DNA from: Pelargonium cotyledonis
Lineage: Eukaryota > Streptophyta > Magnoliopsida > Geraniales > Geraniaceae
NCBI GenBank assembly: GCA_036897625.1
Contig: JAYMTA010000322.1
Coordinates: forward strand, 1 to 31,460
DNA: 31,460 nucleotides
Reading direction: 5' to 3'
Part shown: in pieces, positions 10,248 to 20,591 of the stretch
How positions within the stretch are numbered: the stretch's first letter is position 1
Layout: the number at the start of each line of letters is the position of its first letter
Translations under genes and position numbers: made by a program
The notes under the pieces: model-generated
Told to the model about the DNA's origin: nothing
Seen by the model: only the letters and a program-made list of their open reading frames with translations
The model's database searches: none

Positions 10248-12839
10248 CTATGGCCTCGGACTCTTCGCTTGATTTAGATATTTAGAAGAAGTAGAGGATA
10301 TAGAAGAGAAGTTCTTGACCAGAGGTATTAATGACTGCACAACATCTGTCATTAGAGGCCGATAATCTGCCTCTGGCTGCACGCACACAGCTGCAATAGC
10401 GGCTACCTATATAAACAATATGGTAGGAGTTATAGAGTAATATTTTGGAGTATATACATGATAACTGTGATTAGAAAGAAAAAGATGGTGAAAGAAAGCT
10501 GACCTGAATTAGCTCTTTCTTCGAGTACTGACCTTGCAGAGAAGGGTCAACCATTTCCATTACCTTTTCTCTATTAGTTAGCCTTGGAAGAGCCTGATAA
10601 ATGTATGACATGTCAGTTATCTTATCAAACTTGAAGCAATTCGGGATGCGGGTGTGCGTATGTTGCTGGTTTTTACCAGCTCTAACTTTTTCCTCTAAGT
10701 GGCGAGACATGTTAGAACTGACTAAAAGTTGGCTGATAAAAACAATTGCGTTTTTTATCCCGGCCTGTTTAGAACTGCGACTCGCATTGTCAGGTATAGA
10801 TGTCATACTATTCTGAAGTTCTTAATGCCTTGTTAACTTTTCTAGTTACATATTATGTGATTTGTGTCTCTAGTTTGTTTAGCGAATGAGCTAGAAATCT
10901 TGCATAGAAAAAGTGATGGAAGTTGGGTACTAACCCACGACACAAGGACATGTTCTCCGGGAGGTCTGTTGTTGTCAACTGGTGTGCGTCCTGTTAACAG
11001 CTGTAGGAGAACCACGCCATAGTTGTATACATCTGATTTTGTAGTAAGCTTCCCTGTTGAGACATACCTACATTGCCACAGTTTATGAGAATATGAAAAA
11101 TCGCATGACATTAACAGCAACACGACACTGAATATGGTAACTGCATAGCATTTAGGTCCCCACAAAAAAGAAAATGACAGTTAGCCTAACGGGGACCTAA
11201 GCCTATATGCACCCACTATATATGTCATGTGATTGCTTGTGTAACACAGCATTTTAATTGGTGTGCCAATGCTGACAGTGAAATGCATGAGGGAGGAAGG
11301 ACTTGGTGACCTACTCTGGCGCAAGGTATCCGGTGGTCCCCAGGACACGCGTCGAAATCTGACCATTGATCCTGTCAGACCCCATCTTGGCCAATCCGAA
11401 ATCCGACACCCTGGCACGGAAATTTTCATCTAGAAGAATATTGCTCCCCTTGAAGCCACGGTGGATCACAGACGGGTTAGCCTGCTCATGGAGAAACTCA
11501 AGCGCTCTTGCGCAGTCAAGGGCTATTCTCAAACGAATCGCCCAATTCAACGACCTTATCTGACCCTGCGTCGGGTGGAGGTGGTGCTGCAGATTGCCAT
11601 TGGGCATGAATTCAAATATTAGGAGTCTGTGGTGTTGGTCGGCACAGTAACCGAGTAGCTCCACCAAGTAAGGAGAGTGCAGGCGGCTAAGTAAATCCAC
11701 CTACAGGACAAAAAAAAAGGTAAGTAAAATCTTCTTCACTTCTTGTCAATTTGTCTTAGATCCCATGTGCAAATGTAGATGGGAAGGTTCTCAGCTTGTC
11801 ATTAATGTTAGCCGTAAATGCAGATACACACATAAATAGAACAGTGCCATTGATAATGTTTCAACTGATCTTCTTTGTGCGTGTGTATGCACATATGAAC
11901 CTTCGAGCTACTACTTAGAATCGACATGATTAGAAAGTCAACAATAGATATTATATGTTAGTAGCGGAAAACTAGACTCTTTTTCTTTATATTAAGACAG
12001 CATCTATCCCTTGATTTCTGTAGTTTATGCTAATTAAGTATACGATATTACTAGAAAAGAACAAATCCACGAGCTGTTTGCGAGATCTTTTAGGTGGGAA
12101 AATAGAAACACAATATCGAGAAGTGAGCAACTAGAAACAAAAAGTAATAAATGAACTCATCACCTCTATCCTGAATGCCCGCTCCCCGTGTCTGCCTTCT
12201 CTGCGCAGCATCTTGATTGCTGCGACAGTTCCATCACTCAACACTCCTCTGTAAACCACACCAAACCCTCCATTCCCTATCACATTTGCGTCGCTGAATT
12301 TGTCAGTGGCCGCTTCTAGCTCCTTGTATGTGAACACTTGAACTCCTTTGAATCGGCTACTTTGAGTGGCACGCGTCAAATTGCCTCCATACAGACACCC
12401 ACCCTTCACATCTGCCACATGTTTGAAACACAACTCGGATCAGTACTGACATAGAACTCGAAGAAAATTGTAGGAAAATGAAAACCGAGGCCTATAAGAT
12501 TTCGGGTTCTTTACCTGGGCTGCAGTTGAAGTCTATGCTGGTATGAGACATGTACTTGCTACTACCACTGCTGTTGCTGATGCCAATGTCATTGTTCCAA
12601 TCTCCATGTTTTTTTGCAGACTTGACTCGTCGGAGCATTACCATAATGAGAGAAATGGCGACGAGCAGGGCAGCCGAGATAGTTGTGATGACGATGATGA
12701 GAACAGTAATGGAGGGAAGAGTGGCATGGCTATGGTGTGGAGGTGGAGGAGAGTGGTGGTGGTGCTTGTGGGTGTGGTTCTTGCTTGGAGATAGCTCCGG
12801 CGAGCTCACAGGTGAAACCGAGGTGCTGTTGATTTCCAT
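10248..12839 (-). CDS. Membrane-anchored receptor-like Ser/Thr kinase (RLCK VII/PBL-like, At1g54820-type), catalytic Asp replaced
   Basis: Exons on the minus strand: 12839-12515, 12411-12164, 11700-11315, 11067-10935, 10593-10504 and 10406-10248. Borders are GT-AG, phases fit, and the product is 446 aa. Residues 1-42 are a short His/Pro-rich exterior and 43-69 one transmembrane helix, followed by a basic stop-transfer segment. The kinase domain spans about 147-430: Gly loop GNGGFG (154-159), AIK lysine 175, helix-C Glu 191, DFG 291-293, APE 318-320 and SDVY then [13 protein letters not shown]. The HRD motif reads H271-R272-G273, so the proton-acceptor Asp is missing although K175 and D291 remain. 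The family relays signals at the plasma membrane. Here activity may be weak or absent, leaving a scaffold role. An upstream in-frame ATG (12983) would add 48 residues; I prefer 12839 because the added residues do not look like a signal peptide. Family assignment rests on the kinase signatures and on the near-invariant LTGRTPVD and [20 protein letters not shown] blocks. Confidence 0.88.
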
Positions 12840-13036
12840 GAAAACACAGAGCCAAGTGCAGAAGATGGTATGATATGGCCAAATGTTTAAGTATTTTCTT
12901 TCCCTTGGCACAAACAGCAATGCAAGAGAAGATAACAGAACAGAGTGCATAGATATGTTTTTTGGGCAAAGATGAGGGGGCAAAGATGTAATTTCAAGTG
13001 GGTTTTGAGGGTCATTTTGGGTATATGGTCACATGA

Positions 13037-13038
<2 letters not shown>

Positions 13039-13085
<47 letters not shown>
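13039..13085. repeat. (CT)n microsatellite upstream of the kinase gene
   Basis: About 47 bp of nearly pure CT lie 200-250 bp upstream of the kinase ATG, followed by a degenerate CT stretch to about 13103. Read on the kinase strand it is a GA repeat in the promoter or 5' leader. GAGA tracts of this kind are binding sites for plant BBR/BPC proteins. Confidence 0.85.
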
Positions 13086-13089
<4 letters not shown>

Positions 13090-13103
13090 CTCTTTCTCTC
13101 TCT

Positions 13104-14305
13104 ACCTTGTGAATGGTTAAGCTAAGAGGGTAGGTCTTTTGTGTACTTCATTCGTCCCTTGCATTGTATTTTCTGAGGAATTGTCTCTCTTTGATAAAAC
13201 TTGGGAGATTTTGGTGGATTTTTTACATCATTGTGTGTACAAATTACTTGGTTCAGCTCACAAATTTGTATAAGAATATCATTGATGTCAGTGTTATCCA
13301 CAACCAGATTTCATGGATACTCCTCATTTTTGGCTATCTATCAGTGATCATTAGAATGTTCAGTTTTACATGGAAATGATAGTGTACTAAGACATTAACA
13401 ATTCCAAATTTTAAGTTGGTTGTGTGGATAGCATAGAGCTAGCAGTTTGCACCTGAATCCGTGTGCGCTCGAAACTCAATTTTTGTTTTCTGTAGATTAG
13501 GGTTGCAATAGACCTGATCAATTTTCGGGTCAGGTAGGTCCTATGCTACCTAGATCGTGGAGCGCTTCGGTACATGGAACATAATCAAACACACGAAACA
13601 CTTCGTGGAACGAAAACAGGAACACCGAATGCTAGTTTTTAACGTTGGAGATATGTTTATTCGGAAACATAACATATTTAGCAAAACATTGAATAATTCT
13701 CATTTTGAAACACTTTAACCCCAACACACTTGTAACATATTTTCAAGAAATGTCCTTGTTCCTCTCCTTCGGTTTTTTTTACTCCACATCCAAATTGTCG
13801 ATCACACTATATATTCAAATCCAGTCACACGATTAACTGTAGCACGATTAGCAAGTTCTACCTCCGGTAGCATAAGACAAAACTACACGAATTCGTATAT
13901 TTTGAAACTCACACTCTCTTCAAGTTAAGTTAGGTCTTTTTTACACAAATACAAAATAGAAAACCAACTCAAAATCTGAATTATCAGCTCTAAAGTGATC
14001 TACATATTTAGAGATAGAATATGAGAAACATCACAATCTGCATTGGCTGGGAAATTGGCTGCTTTCACTGCAAGTCCCACTCTAACAGGAAAAGGAGGTG
14101 ACATTGGTCATCTGTATGTCACGTGAATGACTGTTACACACACATATAGTTTTGGTGGTACAAGATAAATTCAAGTAGGGTAGGGTCTGCAAGTACAAAA
14201 TATGTAGATGCATTAATTATTTGATTACATTGTCATTTTCATTTTCATTTTCTCCTCAATCTAACATATTTTATAGCCAAACACCTTTCGAGCTAAACGG
14301 TTAGT
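13104..14305. other. Spacer, nothing recognised
   Basis: AT-rich spacer between two gene loci. The open frame at 13164-13379 is Ile/Leu/Phe-rich by composition only. No RNA gene or transposon ends are seen. Confidence 0.5.
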
Positions 14306-14488
14306 CTGCTTCAGCTTCCGTTGTAAGATTTTGAGTTTTACGAAGTTTTTCGTCCTAGGTATCTTGGTCTCTTCATGTTCAGACTCGACTGCTTCAACTT
14401 CCGTTGTAAGATTCTGAGTTTTACGTAGTTTTTCATCTTAAGTACTCTTAGTCTGTAGGAGCAAATGACATTTTATGTTCAGACTCAA
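14306..14488. repeat. Tandem duplication, two copies of ~83 and ~100 bp
   Basis: Copy 1 is 14306-14388 and copy 2 is 14389-14488. Both start CTGCTTCA(G/A)CTTCCGTTG, share GAGTTTTACG(A/T)AGTTTTTC, and end ATGTTCAGACTC(G/A)ACT. Copy 2 carries about 18 extra bases before the final block. Confidence 0.78.
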
Positions 14489-14951
14489 CTCAAATACGTT
14501 CTCCTAACTTGAGGAAACAAATGGAATGGATTCTCCAAAAAAAGACTTTTTTGCCCATGCAACTTAAACTGAACATAAGAAATGAACGAAAACGTTGGAA
14601 TAAACATTACATTCCATTTTTTTAATGTACTAAACATGACTTTATGATATTATTAAAGTTGACAATTCGCAACAACACGCCAACACGATCCAAAATATAG
14701 GTGTTTGAACACTAATTTTGTAATTGTGTTCTTGATGAGCCTAAAAACAAACACAAGGTTAATTATTCGTTGATGACATTTACTTTTTCAATCAACTTCA
14801 CCTAGTTTTCATCTTCAAGTAGTGAAGGTCATGTGATGCCAACAAATTGTTTGCTAACAACAATCTCGAAAAAAGCTCTGATTTTTACTAACCCAAATGC
14901 TTAATTTGGCTTCCACTTCATCACCATCGTCGCTCCCCCTCTGAAACTCTA
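14489..14951. other. 5' flank of the decayed LUL locus
   Basis: Spacer and likely former promoter of the RING-ligase pseudogene. A short C-rich stretch just before the ATG resembles a 5' leader. No clear TATA box is seen at a suitable distance. Confidence 0.4.
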
Positions 14952-15354
14952 ATGGGTCCCCCTTTCCCAGACCCAGAAGACGAAACCACCGCTCTGAGCC
15001 GCCTTCTAATCAAGGAGATGATCCAGAATGACGGCAATGTGCACAAAGATACTATAAGGGTTTGCTTGGATGAGGGCAGTTTCGGCTCCTATTTGGTCTC
15101 TTTCACCTACAATGCTCTTGTTCTCGGCAGGTATTTATGGGTTTTGCTTCTTTTTTTGTTTGGCTCTTGATTATGCTTGTCAGCTTGTGAACTGATTATA
15201 TGATTTTTTAGTTTCTAATGTGAGTTTGCTAAGCAGTCTCTGGTTGTTGAGTGGAAATTATTAGTGGGTTTCTGGTTTAAGGAATGATCATATTGGCTGG
15301 TAGATATAAGGTTGTCTTCTCTTGTAAATAATTTGGATCATCTCAAATTCTTGC

Positions 15355-15545
15355 ATTTTCTTTTCCGGTGTAAACCACATGTAATCCTCGTTCGTTGTAC
15401 TGTCTGAGACTATTACCTGCTCGAAGCTTAGTCACAAATAAGGCTCTTTGTCCTTCCCCGTGGGTGTGTTTAGTGGGCATCAAACCAAAGAGCTCTTCCC
15501 ACAATCTCAGCATGCGTTGCTAGCTGAGCCACTACCCTTGGTAAG
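15355..15545 (-). mobile_element. SINE-like element (tRNA-derived head) in the LUL pseudogene intron
   Basis: Read on the minus strand from about 15545, the segment starts near ACCAAGGGTAG and contains GTAGTGGCTCAGCTAGC, which resembles a tRNA D-arm (pol III A box). About 45 nt later comes TTTGGTTTGATGCCC, which resembles a T-arm (B box). The element continues to ATGTGGTTTACACCGG and then an A-rich tail near 15355. A/B spacing and the GC-rich head in an AT-rich intron fit a plant tRNA-derived SINE. No clean target-site duplication was found, so the ends are approximate. Confidence 0.42.
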
Positions 15546-18500
15546 AAGTGTTTCTTGTTTTTGTGTAGAATAAACTTACATAGTTACATGAATTATATAT
15601 TCATTAAGTTGTAGAGAAACTAAACATCAGAATAAAATTTGAGGCCTTGGACTAGAGCTTTGGAACCCTACAAAAGATATGGACTAAAATGAGCAAAGTT
15701 GTTAGTAAAAGGAAATTATACCAATTTGGCTTCCTTAAGTAAGATCTTGAGTGTTCGAGCCTTGGAGGCGGTGGTGCTGCCTATCGTAAAACAAAAAAAT
15801 GAAATTATTTTTATGAGCACCCAAGCTACAAACTTCTGCTGGGGCACTTCACTGAAGGTTGTCACTTTTGTTTATGGTGCTTTGGGTGAAAAATATTTCA
15901 TCGGGGGGATTTGAAGTAACTTGCTTTGACCTTGCAGTCGTATATGGTTTGGTATTATATAGTTAAAGTTCTTTGACAGAAAATAGTTTTCTATCCTCCC
16001 ATTAAGCGACAAAGTTGCTAGAAGTCTAGGGCAATCAACTGCAAAGCCCAACCATATGCATATCTGCCTTATAATATATATGCCCATTATACTCCATTAC
16101 TTGCTTTTCTATTTATGGATGCTAAGGCTCTTGTTTTTTGACTGTACTACACCTATTCTACTAAGACATTTGGGAAACAAAGCAATGCCTGAATTGTTGC
16201 TGGTGAGCCACTAGTTCACAAATTGCTATAGAATTGAGGGCCATCATAGATGCAATAGAGGTCTTAGTTAGCTCTGTAAACTCCATAACATTATCAAATA
16301 GACTGATTTAATTTTATGAGATGTCCAAATTTTAGCAAGTTGAATTTTAATGAACAATGTTGCAAACTTTATTCCACCATCTGTGGTGCTGGTGCACTGG
16401 TTTTTTTTCTTATTAATTCTTGTCCTTCTATATAACTTGTCTATTTATGGACCAGACTTCGAAGCTTGCTGATTATCTGAGGCAAATTCTCTCATCTTTT
16501 AGGTTAAGTGGTAACCTGTTACCAGATATTGTAATTCCTAAACTTAAGGCATCACTATGTTTGCCATGTCCATTACCAATTCTTAAAATGGTCTATATTA
16601 TTCATTGAAGACTTGAAGTCATAGTATCGGTATCTTATATATTTTGCACCCACTTTAAATGCTCATTCCAGAGATCTTAGTTTCATTGTTATCATTGAAT
16701 GGGATGTCTTAGATTTGTTTCAAGGCCTTTTGTTATGTATTATTTGTACTTGTACAAAGACCTCTCGAGGTAAGGTAGTTTCAGATTTTCATAATGATTT
16801 CATTGGTTCTAAGTTCACATTTACTATTAATCTCTTTGAATAATGATTGCTTAGTGGTGAATATGGTAGTTGTGCAAGTGCGGGCTATGGTTGTGATTGT
16901 TTGATGGTGAGTTTACTAGTACTGTGTTGGTTGTTAATTGGCTCTCTTGTAGATGGCCTGTGTATATGGGGTGGTTTGCAATGGTTGTGTAATGGGACCT
17001 ATGTTGTGTTTATGGAGTTAGTCTGATGAGATTAAGTCGTTTAATAGGGGAGTGATGGTGGTTGTGCACAGGTTGATCTTTTTTATGCATTTTCAGAAAT
17101 GACAAGTTTCAGTTGTTAATTTAAATCCCCCTTCCCAGATATTAATACTTCACATCTCTGATATTTGGGTGAAATCCAAACTAGATTGGTTATTAGAAAC
17201 GTAAACAATCCATGTTGATTTTCAGTTTTTGGGGGCTTGGAGACATTGGATCCTTATTGTTAGATTTTCAAAACCTTATGAATAATTGAACATATCTCCT
17301 GTGTTTTTTCCTTTGATTATGTATTGATTTGTAGTGAGGTGATGTGCCAAAACGGTTCTTCTAAATGATTCAGATATATGCTGTCCTTTTCATTGTTTGA
17401 GCTTTGAGCTGTTTTGCAATATTATAATGTGCTATAGGGAAAACTGTACGCTTGTTCCATTGCACCCAGATACCTATATGCCAATGAAAATTCCCTTCCA
17501 GTAAGAACTTGGCCAGAAATTCTTGTGATCTGCAGGAACCGGCATTGACCTTAGTATTTTTTACATGAGTTAGTTGTCTAAGCCAGCAGAAAATGAAGAT
17601 GTGTACCCCTTTGTTACCTCTGCAGAATCATGCTTGCCAGCTTCCTTAGTGGATGCAGAACCTTGTCAGGTTCCTAATGCGCAGATTACTCAAGCTATCC
17701 TTGGGAGGGATAATGAGGCATGTTTTCTTGCGATCTTGTCGGTTGATGGAGTTCACTACGAGCTACAAGAGATGCATGGAATTGCTCATTTAAGTGAAGG
17801 TAGCATCAACGATAGTGACCCAGGGAAAGAGCGTGTGATTTGCATGACTGAGCTGAAGGATACAGCTGTTTTACCTTCTGGGCATATGGTAAGAGCATAA
17901 ATCCTTTGTTTAACTAAATTTTAGTAGGAAATGAGGCAGCTAACTATATGGAGTATGCTATGAATCTGTTACTTGGTCGGGAGGTTTGATGTGGTTTTTT
18001 TTTTATTTTTTTTCATTTGGATGTGAGTGCACATGATGTCTTAGAATGACATTTTTTATGTCCTAAGGCCATTATTAAAACTATTAATAACTTTGTCTAG
18101 AACATAGGACTGAGTTGCAATTTAGGAGCTTAGACTTTGGGAGGCAATTTGTTGCGTGTTTTTGTCTGAACATCAGCTGGGGTGGTTGGTTGTATTAGAT
18201 GGTGAATTTATGAGAATCTTAAATAAACTGAAAAGTTTGTAAGCATTGGAACAGTTCAACTAATGGTCTTGTGCATGGTTGCTGAAGAGTGAACTGTTAG
18301 TTTTGTGAATAGTGAATCAAAATAGTTGGTTCAGACACAACTTTGTAAGAAAATTATTGACACATATTACGAGAATCAAGCTACAACTACTTAATGTGCA
18401 TAGATTAACAAAGATGAAGTTAAACTCAAAACAAATTAACAATAGAAGAAAGAGAAAATGTGTAACTTAAATAATGAGTAGTTGCAACTCTAGAAAATAA

Positions 18501-18640
18501 AATAATTTTGTGAGTAAGAAACTTAGACACTAAATAAGTCAAAATAGGCATTAAAGACGAGATAAGATTAATATACATTATAGGTAGAAAGAAAGTCTTA
18601 AATATCGAACTAAAAAAAGGCATTAAAGAAGGTCTTTTTT

Positions 18641-18763
18641 AGAAGTTAATTATGCACAAATTAATTACCAATAGTATCCCTATAATTAGTTAGTACCCTT
18701 GAGTTTGTTACAACCCACGTACATAGGGATACAAGAGTAAAAGTACCACACTAACTAACTTCT
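18641..18763. mobile_element. MITE-like imperfect inverted repeat (~123 bp)
   Basis: The left arm starts AGAAGTTAATTA and reaches AGTATCCCTATA (18674-18684 region). The right arm, read in reverse complement, starts AGAAGTTAGTTA and reaches TGTATCCCTATG (18721-18732). The roughly 43-bp arms thus match with scattered mismatches around a short centre. Size, position inside an intron and AT-richness suggest a non-autonomous DNA transposon remnant. The superfamily is undetermined because no clear target duplication flanks it. Confidence 0.4.
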
Positions 18764-18935
18764 CATTAATTTTTCAAAAATAGAAACCAAAACACTCATT
18801 TTGGAAATTTTATCTCCTGGTTGCAGCATGCATTGTTTGAGTTACTTGAAATACATGGTAAAATTATCAAAACGATCTTTCATATAATTGTGCTTATTCC
18901 AAATGGAGCCTTGATATGTTGCTATGTAGATTGAT

Positions 18936-18981
18936 AGTTTGTCTCCAGCTTTAAAATGTATGCTGGAGCTGGAGACAAACT
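18936..18981. repeat. Perfect 15-bp hairpin, 16-nt loop
   Basis: The left arm is 18936-18950 (AGTTTGTCTCCAGCT). The right arm, 18967-18981 (AGCTGGAGACAAACT), is its exact reverse complement. The loop is 18951-18966 and ends with TGCTGG, which partly repeats the arm. It lies in the last intron of the LUL pseudogene. Confidence 0.85.
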
Positions 18982-19400
18982 TTTAGAAGTATAAGAAACG
19001 AAGTATGAAGTGGAAAATTGTGCGAAAGATTGAGAGTTACTTCCCTTACAATCTAATACCTCATTGGAAATATACAATTCAAATATTTGAGATCTATAGT
19101 GACCAATTTTAGTTTATTTCCTACTCGTTACACGTTACAGAACTAGTTTTGTTTTAATCAGTGACTGCAAAAGCATTGAGGTTTCAATCAAATAACTGTC
19201 CAACATGTTGCCAATCCATTCAGGAACTTATAGAGGTCAAGGTTGATAATGGTAAAAGTTCAGGGAGATTTTTTCTTTCATTCCATTTATTTGTTCACGA
19301 AACTGTGTCGATCATAATTCAATTCCTTTGCCGTAAACACCTTTTATTTCTGTTTCCAGGATCACATCAGGATCACAGTTTGGCAAGTTCTCCACCATAG

Positions 19401-20550
19401 AAGAAGTAGACAGGACTCATTAGCTGGTATTGTTCAGACCATTTATAGTTTCAAATATGGAAGCAGGTAAGGTTTTCTGTAGTTGGCAATACATTTTACC
19501 TTGCATATGAAGTAACATGGAATTTTGATTAGTCTTTTTTCAGTATACATATTTATATATGTGAATGTGATAAATTCATAAGATTTTTGTTCCTCGGCAA
19601 CTACGAATTTCTTCTCATAAAAAAAGAACAGTTGCTTGATTCTTTGTGTCTTTGTCAACATGTCTCATCTTCTATTGGGTCATGCAACACACAAACAACC
19701 TTCAACACGATCATGACACAAATGCACGAATCACCCCAACTCTGTGTGGAATGTGATCAATGAAGAGAGGAGACAAGGGAAAGAAGAAAAAAAAAAGAAG
19801 ACAATGGAATATTTGTCAAGCAAGTTATGCTAAACATAAAGTGGAAAATTAGATGGGAATGCTCAGTTTATGTGTTGTGCTGTGTTGTGTTGAAGATTTG
19901 TTTCTGGGCATATTGTTGGGAAATGGGACAACAAAGGTCATGAAACAGTGTCTTAAAGTAAAAGAGAATCCATGACCATTCTTATTGTTCTGGATTTTGA
20001 ATCTTTGCTCTTTGCTGAGTTCTCTTTTTCTTCACATTGCATTGGCCTCTGATCTCTCAGTACTATCTCTCCTTTCCTTTTTCTTTCCCTTTTTTCTAGG
20101 ATCTGTTCTCAGTACTTCTGATGTTTGCCTCAGGGAAGAGAAACATTTTCTTTTTCTCTCTCACCAAACAGAAATGAAAAAGGAAAAGAAAAGAGAGATG
20201 AAAAAATGGAAAACTCCTCTTGGCCACCTAACCAGCTGGGCTTCATTGCTCCATGACCTGTGTCCTTTACAACTTGAAGCATTTCTTTAGATATTTTTTA
20301 AGTGCTAGAGAAAGAGAGAACCTCCTAGGCTCATGCTTTATGGCGGTGCGTGCTAGTGTGCACCACGTCCGCTCTTAGGCACCAGAATGGAAATGAGAAT
20401 GAGATTCTAGTTCTGAAGTTGTTCTCGTGACCAAGAACACTTTAGTACAAACTTGATGAATTGGAATCTGATTCTCTTTCTGATTCTTGATTTGCATGTT
20501 CTCACGAGGCATTCCCAACTGAAAGTACTTCGAAGGAGGTTAGAGAACAG
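19401..20550. other. Spacer downstream of the LUL pseudogene
   Basis: No gene is recognised. A pyrimidine-rich stretch and a purine-rich stretch around 20130-20215 are partly complementary (CTTTTTCTCTCTC against GAAAAGAGAGATG) but low in complexity. The open frame 19985-20290 is a by-product of these tracts. Confidence 0.45.
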
Positions 20551-20591
20551 CGTTCGGAGGGGTTGTAAAACAGCAACGTACAACCCGAACG
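20551..20591. repeat. Short GC-rich stem-loop
   Basis: CGTTCGG, a short bulge and GGTTGTA (20551-20567) face TACAACC-CGAACG (20579-20591). They form a 13-bp stem with one 4-nt bulge and a loop of about 11 nt. It is unusually GC-rich for this spacer. It may be a transposon-end remnant or chance. Confidence 0.45.

Larger units (their letters stand above)
14952..19400 (+). pseudogene. Decayed LOG2/LUL-type RING E3 ubiquitin ligase gene
   Basis: Three remnants align in order with LOG2/LUL (MGRN1-like) ligases. Block A, 14952-15130, includes NVHKDTIRV and LVSFTYNALV and ends at a GT donor. Block B, about 17438-17888, runs from NCTLVPLHPDTYMPMKIPFQ through EDVYPFV and VDGVHYEL to DTAVLPSGHM and a GTAAGA donor. 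Block C, about 19163-19253, has KALRFQSNNCPTC then QELIEVKV; its frame stays open to a stop at 19398-19400. Block B is cut in one frame by TAA (17501), TGA (17522) and TAG (17570). The usual FYFAKEE segment is unrecognisable. In the RING, ECVIC reads RVIC, LPCRH reads LPSGH and the CMCSEC exon part is gone, so zinc binding would fail. The long N-terminal half is absent. Working members ubiquitinate targets at membranes and carry an N-terminal myristoylation site; MGPPF here keeps Gly2. Splice borders survive, so a non-coding transcript is possible. It looks like a duplicated gene copy, not a processed one, since introns are kept. Confidence 0.8.

Noticed and set aside
12543-12873. Plus-strand open frames opposite the first kinase exon
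   Set aside because: They are shadows of the His/Pro-rich and transmembrane coding sequence of the kinase gene.
15733-15800. B-box-like word (GTGTTCGAGCC), considered as a second SINE or tRNA
   Set aside because: There is no A-box partner at a suitable distance and no clover-leaf pairing.
20320-20400. Short GC-rich partial inverted repeat, considered as a miRNA precursor
   Set aside because: The stem is only about 5-7 bp with many mismatches, and no known plant miRNA sequence is recognised.
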